A DNA stretch of 64,000 bases from Triplophysa rosa (taxonomy: Eukaryota > Chordata > Actinopteri > Cypriniformes > Nemacheilidae). Where the stretch lies: assembly GCF_024868665.1 (NCBI RefSeq), contig NC_079904.1, positions 1,418,221 to 1,482,220 on the forward strand, given 5' to 3'. The translations under genes and the position numbers were made by a program. The notes beneath the pieces are model-generated. The model was not told where the DNA came from, searched no databases, and saw only the letters and a list, made by a program, of their open reading frames with translations. Positions 11,200-23,345 of the stretch are shown piece by piece. Positions within the stretch are counted from its first letter, which is position 1. Every line of letters starts with the position of its first letter.

Positions 11200-13568
11200 T
11201 CAGTCGTCGTCGATTGCCTCCGTCTTGATTTCACCGGCCACGCTTCCAGGCTGTGATAGGGCGAGGATGCTGTGATTGACGGCTGCCATCTCCACGGCGA
11301 GAGAGATGGGGTCCTGGTGGTCTGTGTGACTGGCAGCATCATCCTTGAAGAGAGTCAATGATGTTTCTCACATAGTAAAGTTAAAACAAGATTTAAAAGC
11401 AAGATCTTTGCCAGTCGTAATAAATGTTAATAAGTCATGCATGTACCTGTGTTGGTGACGTTGGCTCCAGCCGGTAGTAACCGAAGGGCCGGTTCGCGCC
11501 TCTCTTTTCAAAATAGGAAACATCACAACCCTACAGTAATGAAATCAATGAGAACTAGTATTAGGACATCTCATTTAAATACGAATGTTTATCTTTAATT
11601 CATACTACATGCAAGTACGCACCAATTCTCTGCGTACCTGTGACAAGCATTTCGTTTACTGTTCACTTAAACTGGCTTGTGTTCACATACGTGTGTCTGA
11701 GGTCTCAGAACACGTGATATATTCATAGGTCACCTGTTCGTTGTAGTCGTTGGCGTCGACGTCGTCGCTGTTCGAATGTCCACCGGGACTCTGCACGTCT
11801 ATCCCGTGGTTCTCCAGGATTGTGGCTTCTTGGAAAAAAGACCCTGTCATGACACATCTGAGGCTCTTCAAAAACCACAACAAACATTCAGCGAACATTT
11901 ACAGCCCGTGACCCAGCTCGTAAACACGCTAAAAACAGAGACGGAAGAAATACAGTACCGATATTAGCCCGCCTCTTGATCTCCTTGCGACGGTTGGCAA
12001 ACCAGTTGTAGACTTTTAGAGACGTGACTCTTTCTAAGTCTGACAGCTTCTTTCCTGAACAAAAGAAGGTTTAGAGATGACTGAAGAGCACGAATGTAAT
12101 GCTCGTCTGTACGGCATGAGACTGCAGTATCTGCACCTGGTTTCTGAATGACGGCGTTGCAGGCGTTGGCGATCTCCTCTCGCTTGGCTTCATCTGGATA
12201 TTGATTATCACTGAAATAACTGTAGAGATAAGAGTGAAAATGTTCATGTTTCCATCTTAGACACGGGACAGTTCAAAGGGACGTCTACTTGACTAATAAT
12301 CTGACATCGGTTTAATCTAAACAACCAATGCACTGCTGCTGAAGAGTGATGTGAAGTCCACTTCCAGCTCAGCCAACGGTGCGAGTTTGAGGTGGCGATC
12401 GCTCCGTCTCACCTCTCCATGACAGCGAGACATTCTTTCCTCCAGGTGAATCGACTGCCTCTGCGCAGACGGAAGCTTCCGGTGACGGAGTTTATAGGAG
12501 GAGGGGTTTGACGCCATTCCATCTCGTCCAACGCCACAGGGGCGGGCCGCATGTTTAGTGTGGCACCTGAAGACAGATAAACATGTCAAGCTCAAACACA
12601 TTCATGTTCGTGAACCTCTTTCTCTCTCTTATACACAAACACGGATGTGTTTACCAGGTGTGGTCCTCTCGAGCTGGTACCAGCGGTAGAAAGCGCGTTT
12701 CTTCTGTTCGCTCAGATCTGAACCCTGCTGGAGAAGCCAGTGAGAGATTCGACTCTGACTGATGCCTGAGAGAGAGAGAATGTCATTTACTTACGACTGG
12801 AACGAGCAGAAGATGTCACATGAGGGGTGAAAGCAGACTGACCTGTGACCTGAGCCACCACGGCCTGAGAGATGCGTCTGTTGCCCAGGAAGGCTTTGAT
12901 TTCATCTTTCACCAGCGTGCTGTCCCGTCTGCACACAAACACCGTGACCGCAATTCAACACGGCAACTTCTGCTTTTATATTTATTGAACGACAGGCTTG
13001 CGAGTACATGACAGAATATTCACTTTAAATTGACCTTTGACCCTGACCTCATGAGCTCCTCCACTTTGTCATCTACATCCAGGTCCTCCTCTGACGCCTC
13101 CAGCCCGTATGACCTCACAGCCGCCGCGCTGTTCACCGGGTAACGGTTTGGAGATAGCTTCCCGTTGGGCATGGCTGCCAAAGCGTCCCGCCCGTTCTGC
13201 GCCATGGCGACCAGAGAGACCGGCGAGGGTAAGACCGTGGGTGGAGAAATGGCGTAACTGTTGCTGGGAGACGGCGATAGGTTACCGGGGAACTGAGTCT
13301 GCGTCGCCGTGGAAGTGGTGGAGGACGTTGCCAGGGGGGCGCTGTTAGCGGTGTTTGAGGTGGGTGTAGTGCTGGAGGTGGTACTGTTGTTGGCGTTAGA
13401 GTCCGTCGGGCCGCGCCGGCCGAATTTATCCCCGTGCTCGCGGTCGAGTCGCTCCAGGGTGTCCAGGGCGTGCAGGATCTCGGGTTTGGTCATGCCTGTG
13501 CGCCGCAGTCTCTGGAGCAGGTCGATCTGCTCGATGGTGAACCGCGGCTCATCGGTGTAGTGAGACAT
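11200..13568 (-). CDS. hmbox1: Homeobox-containing protein 1 (telomere-associated HNF1-like homeodomain factor)
   Basis: Nuclear DNA-binding protein (also called HOT1/TAH1) of the HNF1-like homeobox class, known as a transcription repressor and double-strand telomere-repeat binder. Coding exons in transcription order: 13568-13048, 12928-12843, 12765-12655, 12566-12413, 12219-12137, 12054-11959, 11828-11734, optional 11530-11447, 11343-11200. Without the optional exon they give 429 aa, against about 420 in mammals. The start is ATG at 13568 ('MSHYTDEPRFTIEQ'), just after the acceptor; the open frame upstream to 13583 is intronic. Residues 1-45 are the HNF1-N-like segment. A Ser/Thr/Asn-rich linker follows. 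'RISQSRISHWLLQQGSD'-type POU-like residues lie near 200-225. The atypical homeodomain at about 274-348 ends with the recognition helix 'VYNWFANRRKEIKRR'. The C-terminus 'EIKTEAIDDD' is conserved and looks SUMO-acceptor-like. Confidence 0.96.
11447..11530 (-). other. hmbox1: hmbox1 84-bp in-frame cassette exon
   Basis: A stretch of 84 bp flanked on the minus strand by a good acceptor (CTGTAG) and donor (CAGGTACAT). It is open in frame between the exon ending 'DYNEQ' and the exon starting 'DDAASH', and would insert 28 residues beginning 'GCDVSYFEKRG' and ending 'RLEPTSPTQ'. The codons look coding. Mammalian HMBOX1 as I know it joins the flanking exons directly, so this is probably an alternatively included exon. 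Confidence 0.75.
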
Positions 13569-14879
13569 TCTGTCGAGAGACACAAACGGACGTTATCGTT
13601 GCAAATGATGAGTTATAAAGATGACTCGCTTCCAGCTTGTGCATTACAATAAAAAAATGGTCAAGCTGAACGCTTTGCATTGCGGGAAAATGTACTGTTC
13701 ACAATGTTTTCTGGCTGTATCCTGCAGATTTTGTTCACCCAAGATGCCAATGAGTGAATGATCATGTTTTCAAGCGTAGCGCCATCAAATGCAAAAGAGT
13801 CGAGTTATGATAGCAGAATTCCTTTCATCTGACCTACTTATCCAAGACGGCTTTCATCAACAAAGAGCCATTACGCTCTCTGTTGTCAGGGAAACCATCC
13901 CGCCCCGACGACGGATGAAGATGTTAATATAACTTTGCATGTAAAGCACACAACACAAATATAAAGCGTGTTCTGTTTGACTGGTTCATCTCGAGCACAT
14001 GGGTTTATATTCAGCTAATGGTTACACACTAAATGGGTAACTTTGCAACTGGTTGGTAATAGATAACCAGCCAACAGGTTACATTTTAATTATGTGGAAC
14101 AACATAGATGTTGATATCTCTGAGAAACAGGCAAAGTGACGCTTGTGTCAACAAACGCCCCTATTAAAGCTAAACGTAGCAGCCGATCCCGAAAAATAAA
14201 ACCCCAGGGTCCACGTGGCAACTAACTTCACCATCCCAACAGTGCATCTGGTTCGAGGCGGCCTATGTGTTTTCCGTGGTTCCACACAAACTATATCTAC
14301 ACTGGTTATGCGTTAACCTTCCACCGCTGAAAGCCAAGCACTCCGCACAAAAACGCTGTGATAGTCTCCACATAATTGCATCCGTTTAGATATCAGATGA
14401 GTCGTCTGTGATTGGAACGTGGCAGCCACTGCGGCTTTCTAAAAATACATCGCTGTAAGGCTTTTGACACAAATATAAATTGACAAAAATGCGAGTCTGC
14501 GCCACGGCTGAGAAATGAGAAGGAGACGGCCGGCACGCTGCCATGTTCTTATGATCTGAAGAACTAATGCAATCCTTTTTTGGCATGCGCAGGGGGTTAT
14601 CGGTCGTAAGCCCTGCTGGATTCCTGCCCGTGTGGCGCTTATAAAAGCCTAAACCCAGCATGAAACACTGCGGACGCTCACTGCGGGGCTCTTTGTGAAG
14701 AAGACACAGCTGCAGAGAGACTGCTTGTCAAAGATGCGGTTCACTGCACCACACACACGTGCATCAGATCAACACAATCCTGACTGCATGAGTTCAGCCA
14801 CGGCTAAAAATAATATTTGTCATGATAACACTTTTCTCATCTGTATTCAAGAGAATAATGCGAGACATTTTGAAAAACC

Positions 14880-15290
14880 TTAAAGGGACAGTTCACCCTA
14901 AAATGAAAATTCTGTCATCATTTACTCACCCTCATGTCATTTCATACCCGTATAAATGACTTTGTTCTGATGAACACAAAGAAAGATATTTGAAAGAATG
15001 TTAGTTATTTTCAGTTCCGGGACATCCATAGCAGGAAAAAATGTAATGGTAGTCAAAGGTGCCCCAGAACTGTTTGTTTTCCTAAATTCCATGTTCCACG
15101 GAACAAAAAAATACAAACGTTTTTTCCTACTATGGTAGTGGAGGATGTCCCACAGCAGAAAGTCGCTGACATTCTTTCAAATATCTTTCTTTGTGTTCAA
15201 CAGAACAAAGAAACGTATACAGATTTGAAACAACCTGAGGGTGAATAAATAATGACAGAATTTTCATTTTTGGGTGAACTGTCCCTTTAA
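14880..15290. mobile_element. Angel-like MITE, full length
   Basis: TTAA-bounded foldback element with left end TTAAAGGGACAGTTCACCC and right end GGGTGAACTGTCCCTTTAA, which are exact reverse complements. The interior shows the usual inverted modules ('CTTTGTTCTGATGAACACAA'). It lies in the hmbox1 first intron. Confidence 0.85.
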
Positions 15291-15392
15291 TTAGCATATA
15301 AAATGTCATGTTAACTATGAACATCAGAAACATGAAAATATCCTGAAGAAAGAATGCTACCTGTATTACTGTCCTAAAACTTTTACTGTACC

Positions 15393-15664
15393 ATAAAGAA
15401 ACAGTTCACCCCAAAATCAAACTTTCTTCATTTATAACTCTTTCTTCAGTGGAACACAAAAGAAGATATTTTGAGAAATGTTCTAGTGGTTTTGTGTTCA
15501 TACAATGAAAGTCAATGGGTTTCAGGGTTGTTTGATCATCAACATTCTTCAAAATATCTTCTTTTGTCTTCTGCAGAAGAAAGAAAGTCAGACATGTCTG
15601 GAATGACATCAGGGTGAATAAATGATTCTAGAATTCTCATTTTCTGGGTGAACTATCCCTTTAA
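15393..15664. mobile_element. Angel-like MITE, shorter copy
   Basis: Ends with AGAAACAGTTCACCCC on the left and GGGTGAACTATCCCTTTAA on the right. It is about 270 bp, lies only 100 bp from the larger copy at 14880 and is more diverged. Confidence 0.75.
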
Positions 15665-16045
15665 ATAATCTATGCATTTTGACAGCAGACCTATTGAAAC
15701 AGGCACAGCTACAGACCTTTTAGTGTTTAAAATCATGAGCTTCGGTATACGACATTAATGTGCATCAAATGATGTAAAGCAAAAAGAATGGAACCTTTAT
15801 CTGCGCTGAACACATGATGGGTGGAGTATCTGCAAGCCACTTACAGATTCTGTAAACTCAAGTTCTGAATGCAGATCAGACAAAACTGCACCAAACTGAT
15901 GATCAATGAGGTTTATTGACAAACCGCACTTCATTTCCATCGGAGAACTTCAGAAAGCACATGGTGTGCAGGACCTTCAGAGATCTCTGAATCTGTTAAA
16001 GCCCAGGTTGAGTGTAAAACAAGAAATCTTCTAAATGCATGTCAT

Positions 16046-16079
<34 letters not shown>

Positions 16080-16083
16080 CGAC
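16046..16083. repeat. (GAT)n microsatellite
   Basis: Uninterrupted GAT trinucleotides followed by two GAC units, in the hmbox1 first intron. Confidence 0.9.
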
Positions 16084-16662
16084 ATAAGCAGATCAAACGC
16101 CCAGTGTTCATCTGTGTGCATGCAAATAAACAAACTCATATCTATAATACATAGAATACAAATGCCAACACGTACTTTGCATGAAACGTGATGTAAATCA
16201 CAAAGATGGCCGGATTGAACTCATATAAACAAAAGAGTTTTGCATGACTCATTTGTCCTGAGTCCTGACCTCTGCAAACAGACACCAAACGAGCTTTACA
16301 TTTTAAATAACTGCACACTTGCATATATAATTCCCGCAGCGTTATTCGCACAATTGCTCGTTAATATTCATGAACAAATATGACGAATGTGCAATACTGC
16401 ATTAATAAATAACGTTACACGAGTTCAGCACTTTAACTCGGGGCTAACTAGCTGCATAACTCAATAACTTTCAATGCCATTAATTAGCAAACTATCTAGA
16501 AATGTGAGCAAGACTTTCTGCGTTTAAACTGCATGTCGAGTTCTGAAGCGCGTTTAAACATAAACAAAAACTAACTGATTTATACAGGCGGCTAACTGTT
16601 AGTTAGCTTAGCACGAGCTAACACAAACTGAATCACCTCACAAATAAAATCGCATTTCTTAC

Positions 16663-16860
16663 CTGTAGAGAGGAAAATACACAATATCTGAGCGCTGGAG
16701 ATCATTTAACGCGCTCTTTCGGGCGGTGAAGATGTTATTTGATGTGACGTTGTGAAGAAGACTCGCCCTGACTGACTGACTGTCTTTGTCTGACTGACAG
16801 CAGCCGCGCTGACGTCACGCACCACGCCGCGCAGACACGTTGGAAATGTAGTTCATCACA
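16663..16860 (-). promoter_or_regulatory. hmbox1: hmbox1 non-coding exon 1 and CpG-rich promoter with a CRE
   Basis: On the minus strand a perfect donor (CTACAG|GTAAGA) ends an exon at 16663, within a locally GC- and CpG-rich patch of an otherwise AT-rich region. A palindromic cAMP-response element TGACGTCA lies at 16810-16817. Together these mark a housekeeping-type promoter for the next gene on that strand, hmbox1. The exact start site cannot be read; about 16750-16800 is likely. The exon/promoter division is inferred. Confidence 0.65.
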
Positions 16861-17279
16861 TTCACAGCCTTGCATTAATCGAGTTATTTGATATACCACG
16901 TCTCGTGACTGTAGTTCATTTATTCATTTGTTTGTTTATCATAGTTTATTTCATTGATCTAAAAGGTACCATGTACATTGTCTGTAGCTATACTGCTAAT
17001 TTAAACCAACGGGTAAGTTTAAATAAGAAAAGTACAACAAATAACGATCAGAAAAGGACAAGTCAAGTATGTGATGATGACTGGGTTGATGTTTTATTAT
17101 GATCCCATAGTCGATTTGCAAAATTAAAATACGATGTTTTGTTCTCTACTGTGAACAGGCACAAAGTCCACAGGTGAGGAAAATTCACGGCATAGACGTT
17201 CCAAAGAGACACTGTTTTGTACATTTTATTTCTCATTTAATAAATTAATGTTTTTTAAAATTCCGGCCGTTTCACTTTT

Positions 17280-17328
17280 AAACTAAACTAAACTAAACTA
17301 AACTAAACTAAACTAAACTAAACTAAAA
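17280..17328. repeat. (AAACT)n pentanucleotide microsatellite
   Basis: About nine to ten uninterrupted AAACT units, read directly. Confidence 0.95.
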
Positions 17329-17465
17329 CTTGGCATTGCAGAAAGGGGGTGCCACAAGACATGAAGTTCCAGATAGAAAGAAAAATCTGCTTTTCTCATA
17401 ACTTCTTTCGCTAAATAGGTTTTAAATAACCACAAGAGTTTCCACTTTTAACTTGAAGTGAGTGA

Positions 17466-18262
17466 TAGGGCTGGGAATCGATTCCATTAAAGGAATCGAC
17501 TCCTCTTTAAGAGGTTTCATAAGCACAAGCCCCGCCCCTTCGCTGATGTCATTGGTCAAGTCTACAGTAGAGCTGTGGAATGACATAAAATATTCTGCAT
17601 CCATTAAAGCAAAAGCTTTGTTTGCACACACAATGCAGATATAATTACATGTATCCACACATTTAACAAATCATAAATGTGCTGAGCTCAGTATGTGAGT
17701 GAAGAGAATGACATGTATATAAAGCACAGTCAGCACATATTTACTTGGACGTCTGTTTAAAGCTGTTAATGCTGGACAAAACTTGTTCAACACCTGTCTG
17801 CACTACATGCATTTAACAGTAATATTAACATGCACAGTATTCCTACATATTTTTAATACAATTAACTGATTATTGATGTTTACAGTCTATTTATTCTGTC
17901 TGTCTACATTCCTCAAGTAGTTTTGTGTACACTGCTTAATAACTTTTAAAATAGTAATTTGACCTGTGCTTTATTTGTGAAAACAGCTAGTAAATTAGAT
18001 TATTAATGATATTATTAATGATACTTTGCAGGACAAGATCGACATATTTGGTTAAGGTTTTTGTTATAGTAACAATAAACGATTGCTAAATGTAAATAGT
18101 GACAGCTTAGAAAATGTGTGTACATTTTTTAATAATAAATATAAATCTGTAGTAAAACAGGGAATTGAGCAGGAATCGAAAACAGCAGCTAGGAATCGAT
18201 TCTTGCAATAATCTTCTTTCGATCGGAATCGACTCCAAAAAATTCAGAATCGAACAGCTCTA
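17466..18262. mobile_element. hAT-type non-autonomous element with perfect 8-bp target duplication
   Basis: Left end TAGGGCTGGGAATCGATTCC and right end GAATCGAACAGCTCTA are near inverted repeats. The identical 8-bp direct repeat GTGAGTGA flanks it at 17458-17465 and 18263-18270. It is 797 bp with no transposase frame. The 8-bp duplication points to hAT-type mobilisation. Confidence 0.88.
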
Positions 18263-18362
18263 GTGAGTGAGGCTTGAAAATGAATATTAATAATAAAAAA
18301 ATAATTTAAAAAAATGATGACGACGCCTCTCACGCAAAATGATTGACAGAACAGAAGCAGAG

Positions 18363-18483
18363 CACGTGTTCTGATTGGCTACAGTTCCTGACTGACCGAA
18401 AAGCGCGCGCCTCTTTCAGGTGCTTGTGTGAGGAACGGTGTTTTCTCAGCGATGTGCTAAGATGTTTCACTGTTATCTCACAG
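18363..18483 (+). promoter_or_regulatory. Orphan promoter-like patch with a short putative coding first exon
   Basis: An E-box CACGTG (18363-18368), an inverted CCAAT box (ATTGG, 18374-18378) and a CpG-rich run precede ATG at 18462. The open frame M-F-H-C-Y-L-T is followed by a good donor (ACAG|GTAAAAG), giving exactly 22 coding nucleotides with phase 1. No continuation was recognised downstream. In mammals a divergent neighbour of HMBOX1, INTS9, starts with a coding exon of the same length and phase. The peptides share only M, L and G, so identity is unproven. Confidence 0.35.
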
Positions 18484-20696
18484 GTAAAAGCGACATTTGG
18501 TTTTCCTGAACATTTTATTTTAGTGTGTGAACACGAGCGAGTGCTTGACGTTATGGCATTTGAGTTAAATGAAGATAAAAGTACGTTACGTATTCACTAA
18601 AAGAGTATTCACTAAAGAAACACTAGTGTTGTAATGAGGTAAAGTTTAAAATTGTGTTTTATAATACAAAAATAACAAACCTTGTTTGGGTTACTCACGT
18701 ATGCTTACATTCCTTGATTTTGAGGTTTGTTTGTCAGTAGGGGGCGCTGTGTACTGTGTCCTCTGAAAGGAACACCGAGAAGAGGCAGAAAACTTTCACA
18801 AAGTTGAAATATCTTACTACAGAAAAGCTGTACAGTACACTGTTAACTGTGATGGGGTGATGTGTAAGTTAGAAACAGCTTTGACTGGTTAACTAGGCTA
18901 TAGGTAATATTCTATATTACATTTTCATACCCCAGAAAGAAGGATTCATGGACTGTCACCATCACCCAAATGTCAATCAAACCCCCTATATCCTCAAATA
19001 ATAGATAGATAAACATTTATAAAGTTATATTTTTCAACAAACCATTATGCCTGCAAGACGCTTGGGTAATGGCACGAGTCAGTTCAGTTCAGTTTGTTTA
19101 TGAAAAGGGAATTTGAACGACATGGTGGTGAGTAAATAGAGACACATTTTTCATTTTTGGACGAACTTTCCTCTTAAGGTGGTGGTGTTCAGCAGGATGT
19201 CACTTATTATTATTTCAGTCACATGACAAATGAATAAAACCGTAAATAGACGGTCAGTCTGTTTGGACTGTGTGTAGGGGTTTCAGATTCTTTGGACAGA
19301 CACGGATCTCTGTCTGTAATGAATGGAAAATTTGTTCCATTGCCATACATTAATCTACATATATTATAACTGCAGTGTGAATAGTATGCAGGAACGCTAG
19401 TGTGCTGCCTACGTCAGCTCAGAGTATGCCACAAACCACACTGGCATTCTTCCGTCACTGTTTATGATTTCTTGACGTGTCTGACCAAAATGCACATATT
19501 TGTACTTGTGGGTGATGTTGTGCTTTGACTGAATGCATTGTCTATAATAAACCTCAAAACAATGGTTTGGATTATCGTGCTTAATGATGACAGAATTTTT
19601 GTTTTGGTGTAAAAAAACAGGAATAGGTTGTAATCTCTGTGTTTGTTTTGTTGTCTACAAATGTGTCAGGATTATTTACTTATTGATATTATACATTGTC
19701 ATTTATTTGATACATATAGAGATGAGAAATAAACTTTTTGCAGATTAACTTGCGAAGTGTTGATGTCAAACATCTTCACAATCACAGCAGAAGTTTAAAT
19801 ACAAGCCGGTTTAAATGACACGGTGACATTTCTAACACTTCTGTGTCAGTATTTGTTATATGATGTCAGCTAAAGAAAGACATTTACAGCCTCTCAGGAA
19901 ACAAGCGTTTCCCATAGTAAAAGATCTGTGATCGCTCTTATGTTGTTTACATGTAAACATTCTTAAAATCATGAAAGATCCTGCTATGACTATACAAAAA
20001 TATCTCCCGGATAATACATACATACAGTACGTGTTTCTTTTGAGAAACGGAGATATTTTAACCATAAACATATGATCCCTCAAACGTATATCTTACATCG
20101 GATAGGGGTCATAAAAGAATCTCCAGGTACAAAACACGACCTAAGAAAACCAAGCTTTTGCATTGTGACATTTTTTATGACAATTTTCCTCTAAAACTCT
20201 CATTACCATAATGGATCTGAATATTTTTCAGCCAGTAATTCTTCTTATTATTATTACAAGATATTATTATAATATTTTTTCTCATTGTCAAGTTTGATTT
20301 TAATTATCCTAATGCCTTTTTATTAAATTCATCAGATGTACTAACTAGACAGTACAAATATGAATAGTACCACGAAGCATACATATTTCAAAATGTTAAA
20401 ACTTTATGATTTTTACGATGATGAGAATTTAAGAGGAACATTTGCTCGTCAAACTAACATCATTTTACGATTCCAAAAGAGTTTTGGTTTCATTTTTTGC
20501 GAAATGTGGCCTTTTGTGCAGGTTTCGAGAGATTCATCCAGCTGACCGTCCCAAACCATTTCCCCACCGTCTCCATCTAAGTTCCTGATACAGGAAAACA
20601 TTGGTTTCTACCCCAGCAACTGCTCGGCTGGTTACGACAGTCTTTTCCTCATTTGGCTCAATACCATGGTCCAGCTGTCATCAGGGTTCACAAACG

Positions 20697-20708
20697 CCCC
20701 CCCCCCCC
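20697..20708. repeat. Poly-C run
   Basis: Twelve consecutive C residues, of the kind that often causes assembly length errors. Confidence 0.9.
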
Positions 20709-22345
20709 TCAGCTGCTAAATGCTACGAGAGACTGAGCGCATGGGTTAAAATTAGCTCTTAGTCAACACACCACTTCACTGTTGAGAACATAAAGGAGTG
20801 CCGGGTCTCTTCACACTGTCTATCTCTCTCTCTCTCATGTCTTTCTCTCATCCAGAAGTCTGGAAACCAAAGAAGTGAGCAGAAGTGATATCAACCAGGT
20901 CTGCGTCCCCTTCTTATTGCTCATATTCTCTCTCTCTCTCAGGGAGTCATTGTGCTCGCTCAGACTTGGATACTGGACAGCGCAGAGCTCACAGGGCGAT
21001 GGTACCCGACCAGTCTTGGTTCTGACTGCAGGAGCAGAAGACGACGTGAAGATCTTTTTTTTGTGATGGTTTATTCCAGGAACTGTTTGCTTCACGTGGA
21101 CATTTCTCATGTTGACTACACATTTTTAAAAACTTCACAGACTTTGAAGCAAAGTCATCTTCATTGAAGGGGTGCCTGAAGCGTGGGAACACTTAAAAAC
21201 GGTATGTCACATTATTCTAATTCATCCGATGATTCATATTGAAATAGTCCTGAAATCTCATTTTTACTGACATACTGTGTACTGTAAAAATAAAAGGTTT
21301 GCAAAGAATTTCTATTTTTGGGAAACCGTTCACGTCTGAAGACGTTATAATATAACAGCAGTCATTTTATTTTCTTCTCCAAAGAACCGTAAAACATTGA
21401 GCGTGACCTTTGAGAGGTTAACTCAAGAGTTCTCCCAGAGGTCAAAACGTAGTCATCCTTATCTCATTCCAAACCTGTATGACTTTCGCCAAAAAGTAGA
21501 AAATTCTTAGGAATGTGACGTTGAATGAAGACGAGCACTCTCAAACTTTATAAAGGACGAAAAACGGTTCAAATCCGAAGCCGCATCGCAGAATTGACAT
21601 TGAGCTGACAGCATTTAGTGTCATGGATGTGGCGTGTTTCAACACAGACGCGTGAATGAGTTTGAGAGCAAATCCTCTGAAGCCATACAATAGCATTATG
21701 TAAGCTGTTTAAACCAATTTTGGGTGTTTTGTATTATTTGTAGATTGAAGATTTTCACACAGGAAGTGACAGATGAGAAGTGTGAACCGTTCCTTTAAAA
21801 AGTTGACTTCATTGTGAGGGTTCGCTTTCAGTAAACGCTTCATCAGATTCCATTTCCCAGAGGAGTGTCTTTCAGTATGAGCTCTGGGGAGCTGAGGATA
21901 AAACAGCGATGCTTTGATGTTTCTCCGTTTCAGTCATGATGTCTTAAATCAGCCCGTGTGACCTAATATTCCCTCTGGACTTTGACTCTGGACTTTCTAA
22001 ACACTTCGGTTTGTGAAGGCCGAGGAGTCCGCTGCTCATATTTCTCTCATGAGAGGTAATAGAGGAGTTCAAGTACAGAATGCATGTGTTTAGACTGCAG
22101 ATTACAAATAAAGCTGGAATTTGACTGGAGTCATCGTGATGTTTGGCTGTAGAAATGTACTGTTGTGGTACTGAATAATGACTGTACTTCATATTCATGG
22201 TACTTTACCATGGTGCTTTTATTAAGGCATGAGATATACAGTATATTATAAATAATTATTCAGAATCACCATGGAGAGATTGGGACGTCATTTTCTAGTT
22301 TGCAATGTGTTGCCAGGGCGTTGCTAAGACATTTTAAGTTGCTTT

Positions 22346-22556
22346 CCCAGCTAACAGAATATGTTTTAAGACTAGTTTGCTAACATTCCCATTACGTTAC
22401 AAAAACTGATTTTAAACGTGCCGATAATAACATTTTACCAACGTTTTTAGAAGGTTAAGCAGTGACATGTAAATAAACGCTCTTCTGACGTTACTGCAAG
22501 TGCATTTTTTTGATAACTTTGAGAGAACCTTTATACAACGTTCCCTGTTAGCCGGG
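22346..22556. mobile_element. Diverged MITE with CCCAGCTAACA ends
   Basis: Left CCCAGCTAACAGAA and right TGTTAGCCGGG are imperfect inverted ends. The interior contains 'ACGTTTTTAGAAGG'- and 'GAGAACCTTTATACAACGTTC'-like modules that recur in cypriniform genomes. No clear target duplication was seen. Confidence 0.5.
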
Positions 22557-23227
22557 TTGTTACGTTGCTGTGTGGTTGCAGCAGTAGTGTATTCTGGGTG
22601 AAGTCAAGAAAGAAATCTAACAGCAGTTTTTAAGAACGAAATGTCTCACACACACCTCCATTCTTCCTGCCGGGACTGTGAGCCAAACGTTTCCCTTGAA
22701 TCATGGGCTGCAGTTAGCGCTCGTGTCACCGCTGGACTGATAGGACACGGGTTGTGACATAAGCGCGCTAATTCTGCACTGCCATATGAGACCGAAACAA
22801 CAAGCCTCCACTCCTACTGTCTGTCCTCAACGTCGTCATGGCAACAAAACACACACCGTTGGTTGGTTTGTGTTTGTTTGTTTGTTTGTTTATGTGTGTA
22901 GTTTATTTTGTGTGTGTAGTAACTTCCACATGATGTCCTAGATGGCAGTATCATGCTGGGTTCACACCACACGCGAACAATCGCGTTCCACGCTTTTTAT
23001 TACTCGCGGGAAAAGTTCGTTATTTTCGCGCGAGTGACGTGAAATGACAAATATTTTCAACCTTCGCGGAAGACGATATTGATGCGCGCGAGTTCGCGTC
23101 TGGACTTTGTATGTAATTTACTCGCTCAAAGCGCTTAATTCGCGTTTGTGGGAACCCAGTGTCACTGTTTAAGTTTGGCATATCATTCTTACTAAAAAGT
23201 ACAAAGATATTCTTTAAAAGTTGTATG

Positions 23228-23345
23228 TTTGGCACAATTGGTAGAGTATTGTGTTTGCAACGCAGAGGTCACGGGTTTCAAGCCCAGATAAAATGCACTT
23301 CTATTTGCCTCTTAATTTGCCAAATGCATGTAAAAGTACTTTGGC
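23228..23345 (+). mobile_element. tRNA-derived SINE relic
   Basis: 'GGCACAATTGGTAGAGTAT' resembles an RNA polymerase III A box and 'AGGTCACGGGTTTCAAGCC' a B box, at tRNA-like spacing. The sequence then jumps to a short tail containing 'TGCCAAATGCATGTAAAAG', like the tail of a common teleost tRNA-derived SINE. It cannot fold as a complete tRNA cloverleaf with an acceptor stem, so it is called a SINE relic and not a tRNA gene. Confidence 0.55.

Larger units (their letters stand above)
13569..16662 (-). other. hmbox1 first intron
   Basis: Between the coding start exon and the non-coding exon 1. It holds two Angel-like MITEs (14880-15290 and about 15393-15664), a GAT microsatellite at 16046-16083 and otherwise AT-rich sequence. 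No coding pattern was recognised. The short open frames in it include MITE sequence and are not genes. Confidence 0.6.

Noticed and set aside
13569..13583. hmbox1 start upstream of 13568
   Set aside because: This lies upstream of the splice acceptor (CTCGACAG on the minus strand) and is intronic.
18343..18600. 85-residue open frame starting 'MTEQKQSTCSDW'
   Set aside because: It reads through the promoter-like patch and across a likely splice donor; no family resemblance.
20835..21192. Possible exon near 20940 after a CT-rich acceptor-like tract
   Set aside because: The splice-like signals come from a (CT)n run and the open frames on both strands match nothing recognisable.
23228..23305. 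tRNA gene
   Set aside because: A and B box-like parts exist, but no acceptor stem pairs and the sequence runs into a SINE-type tail.
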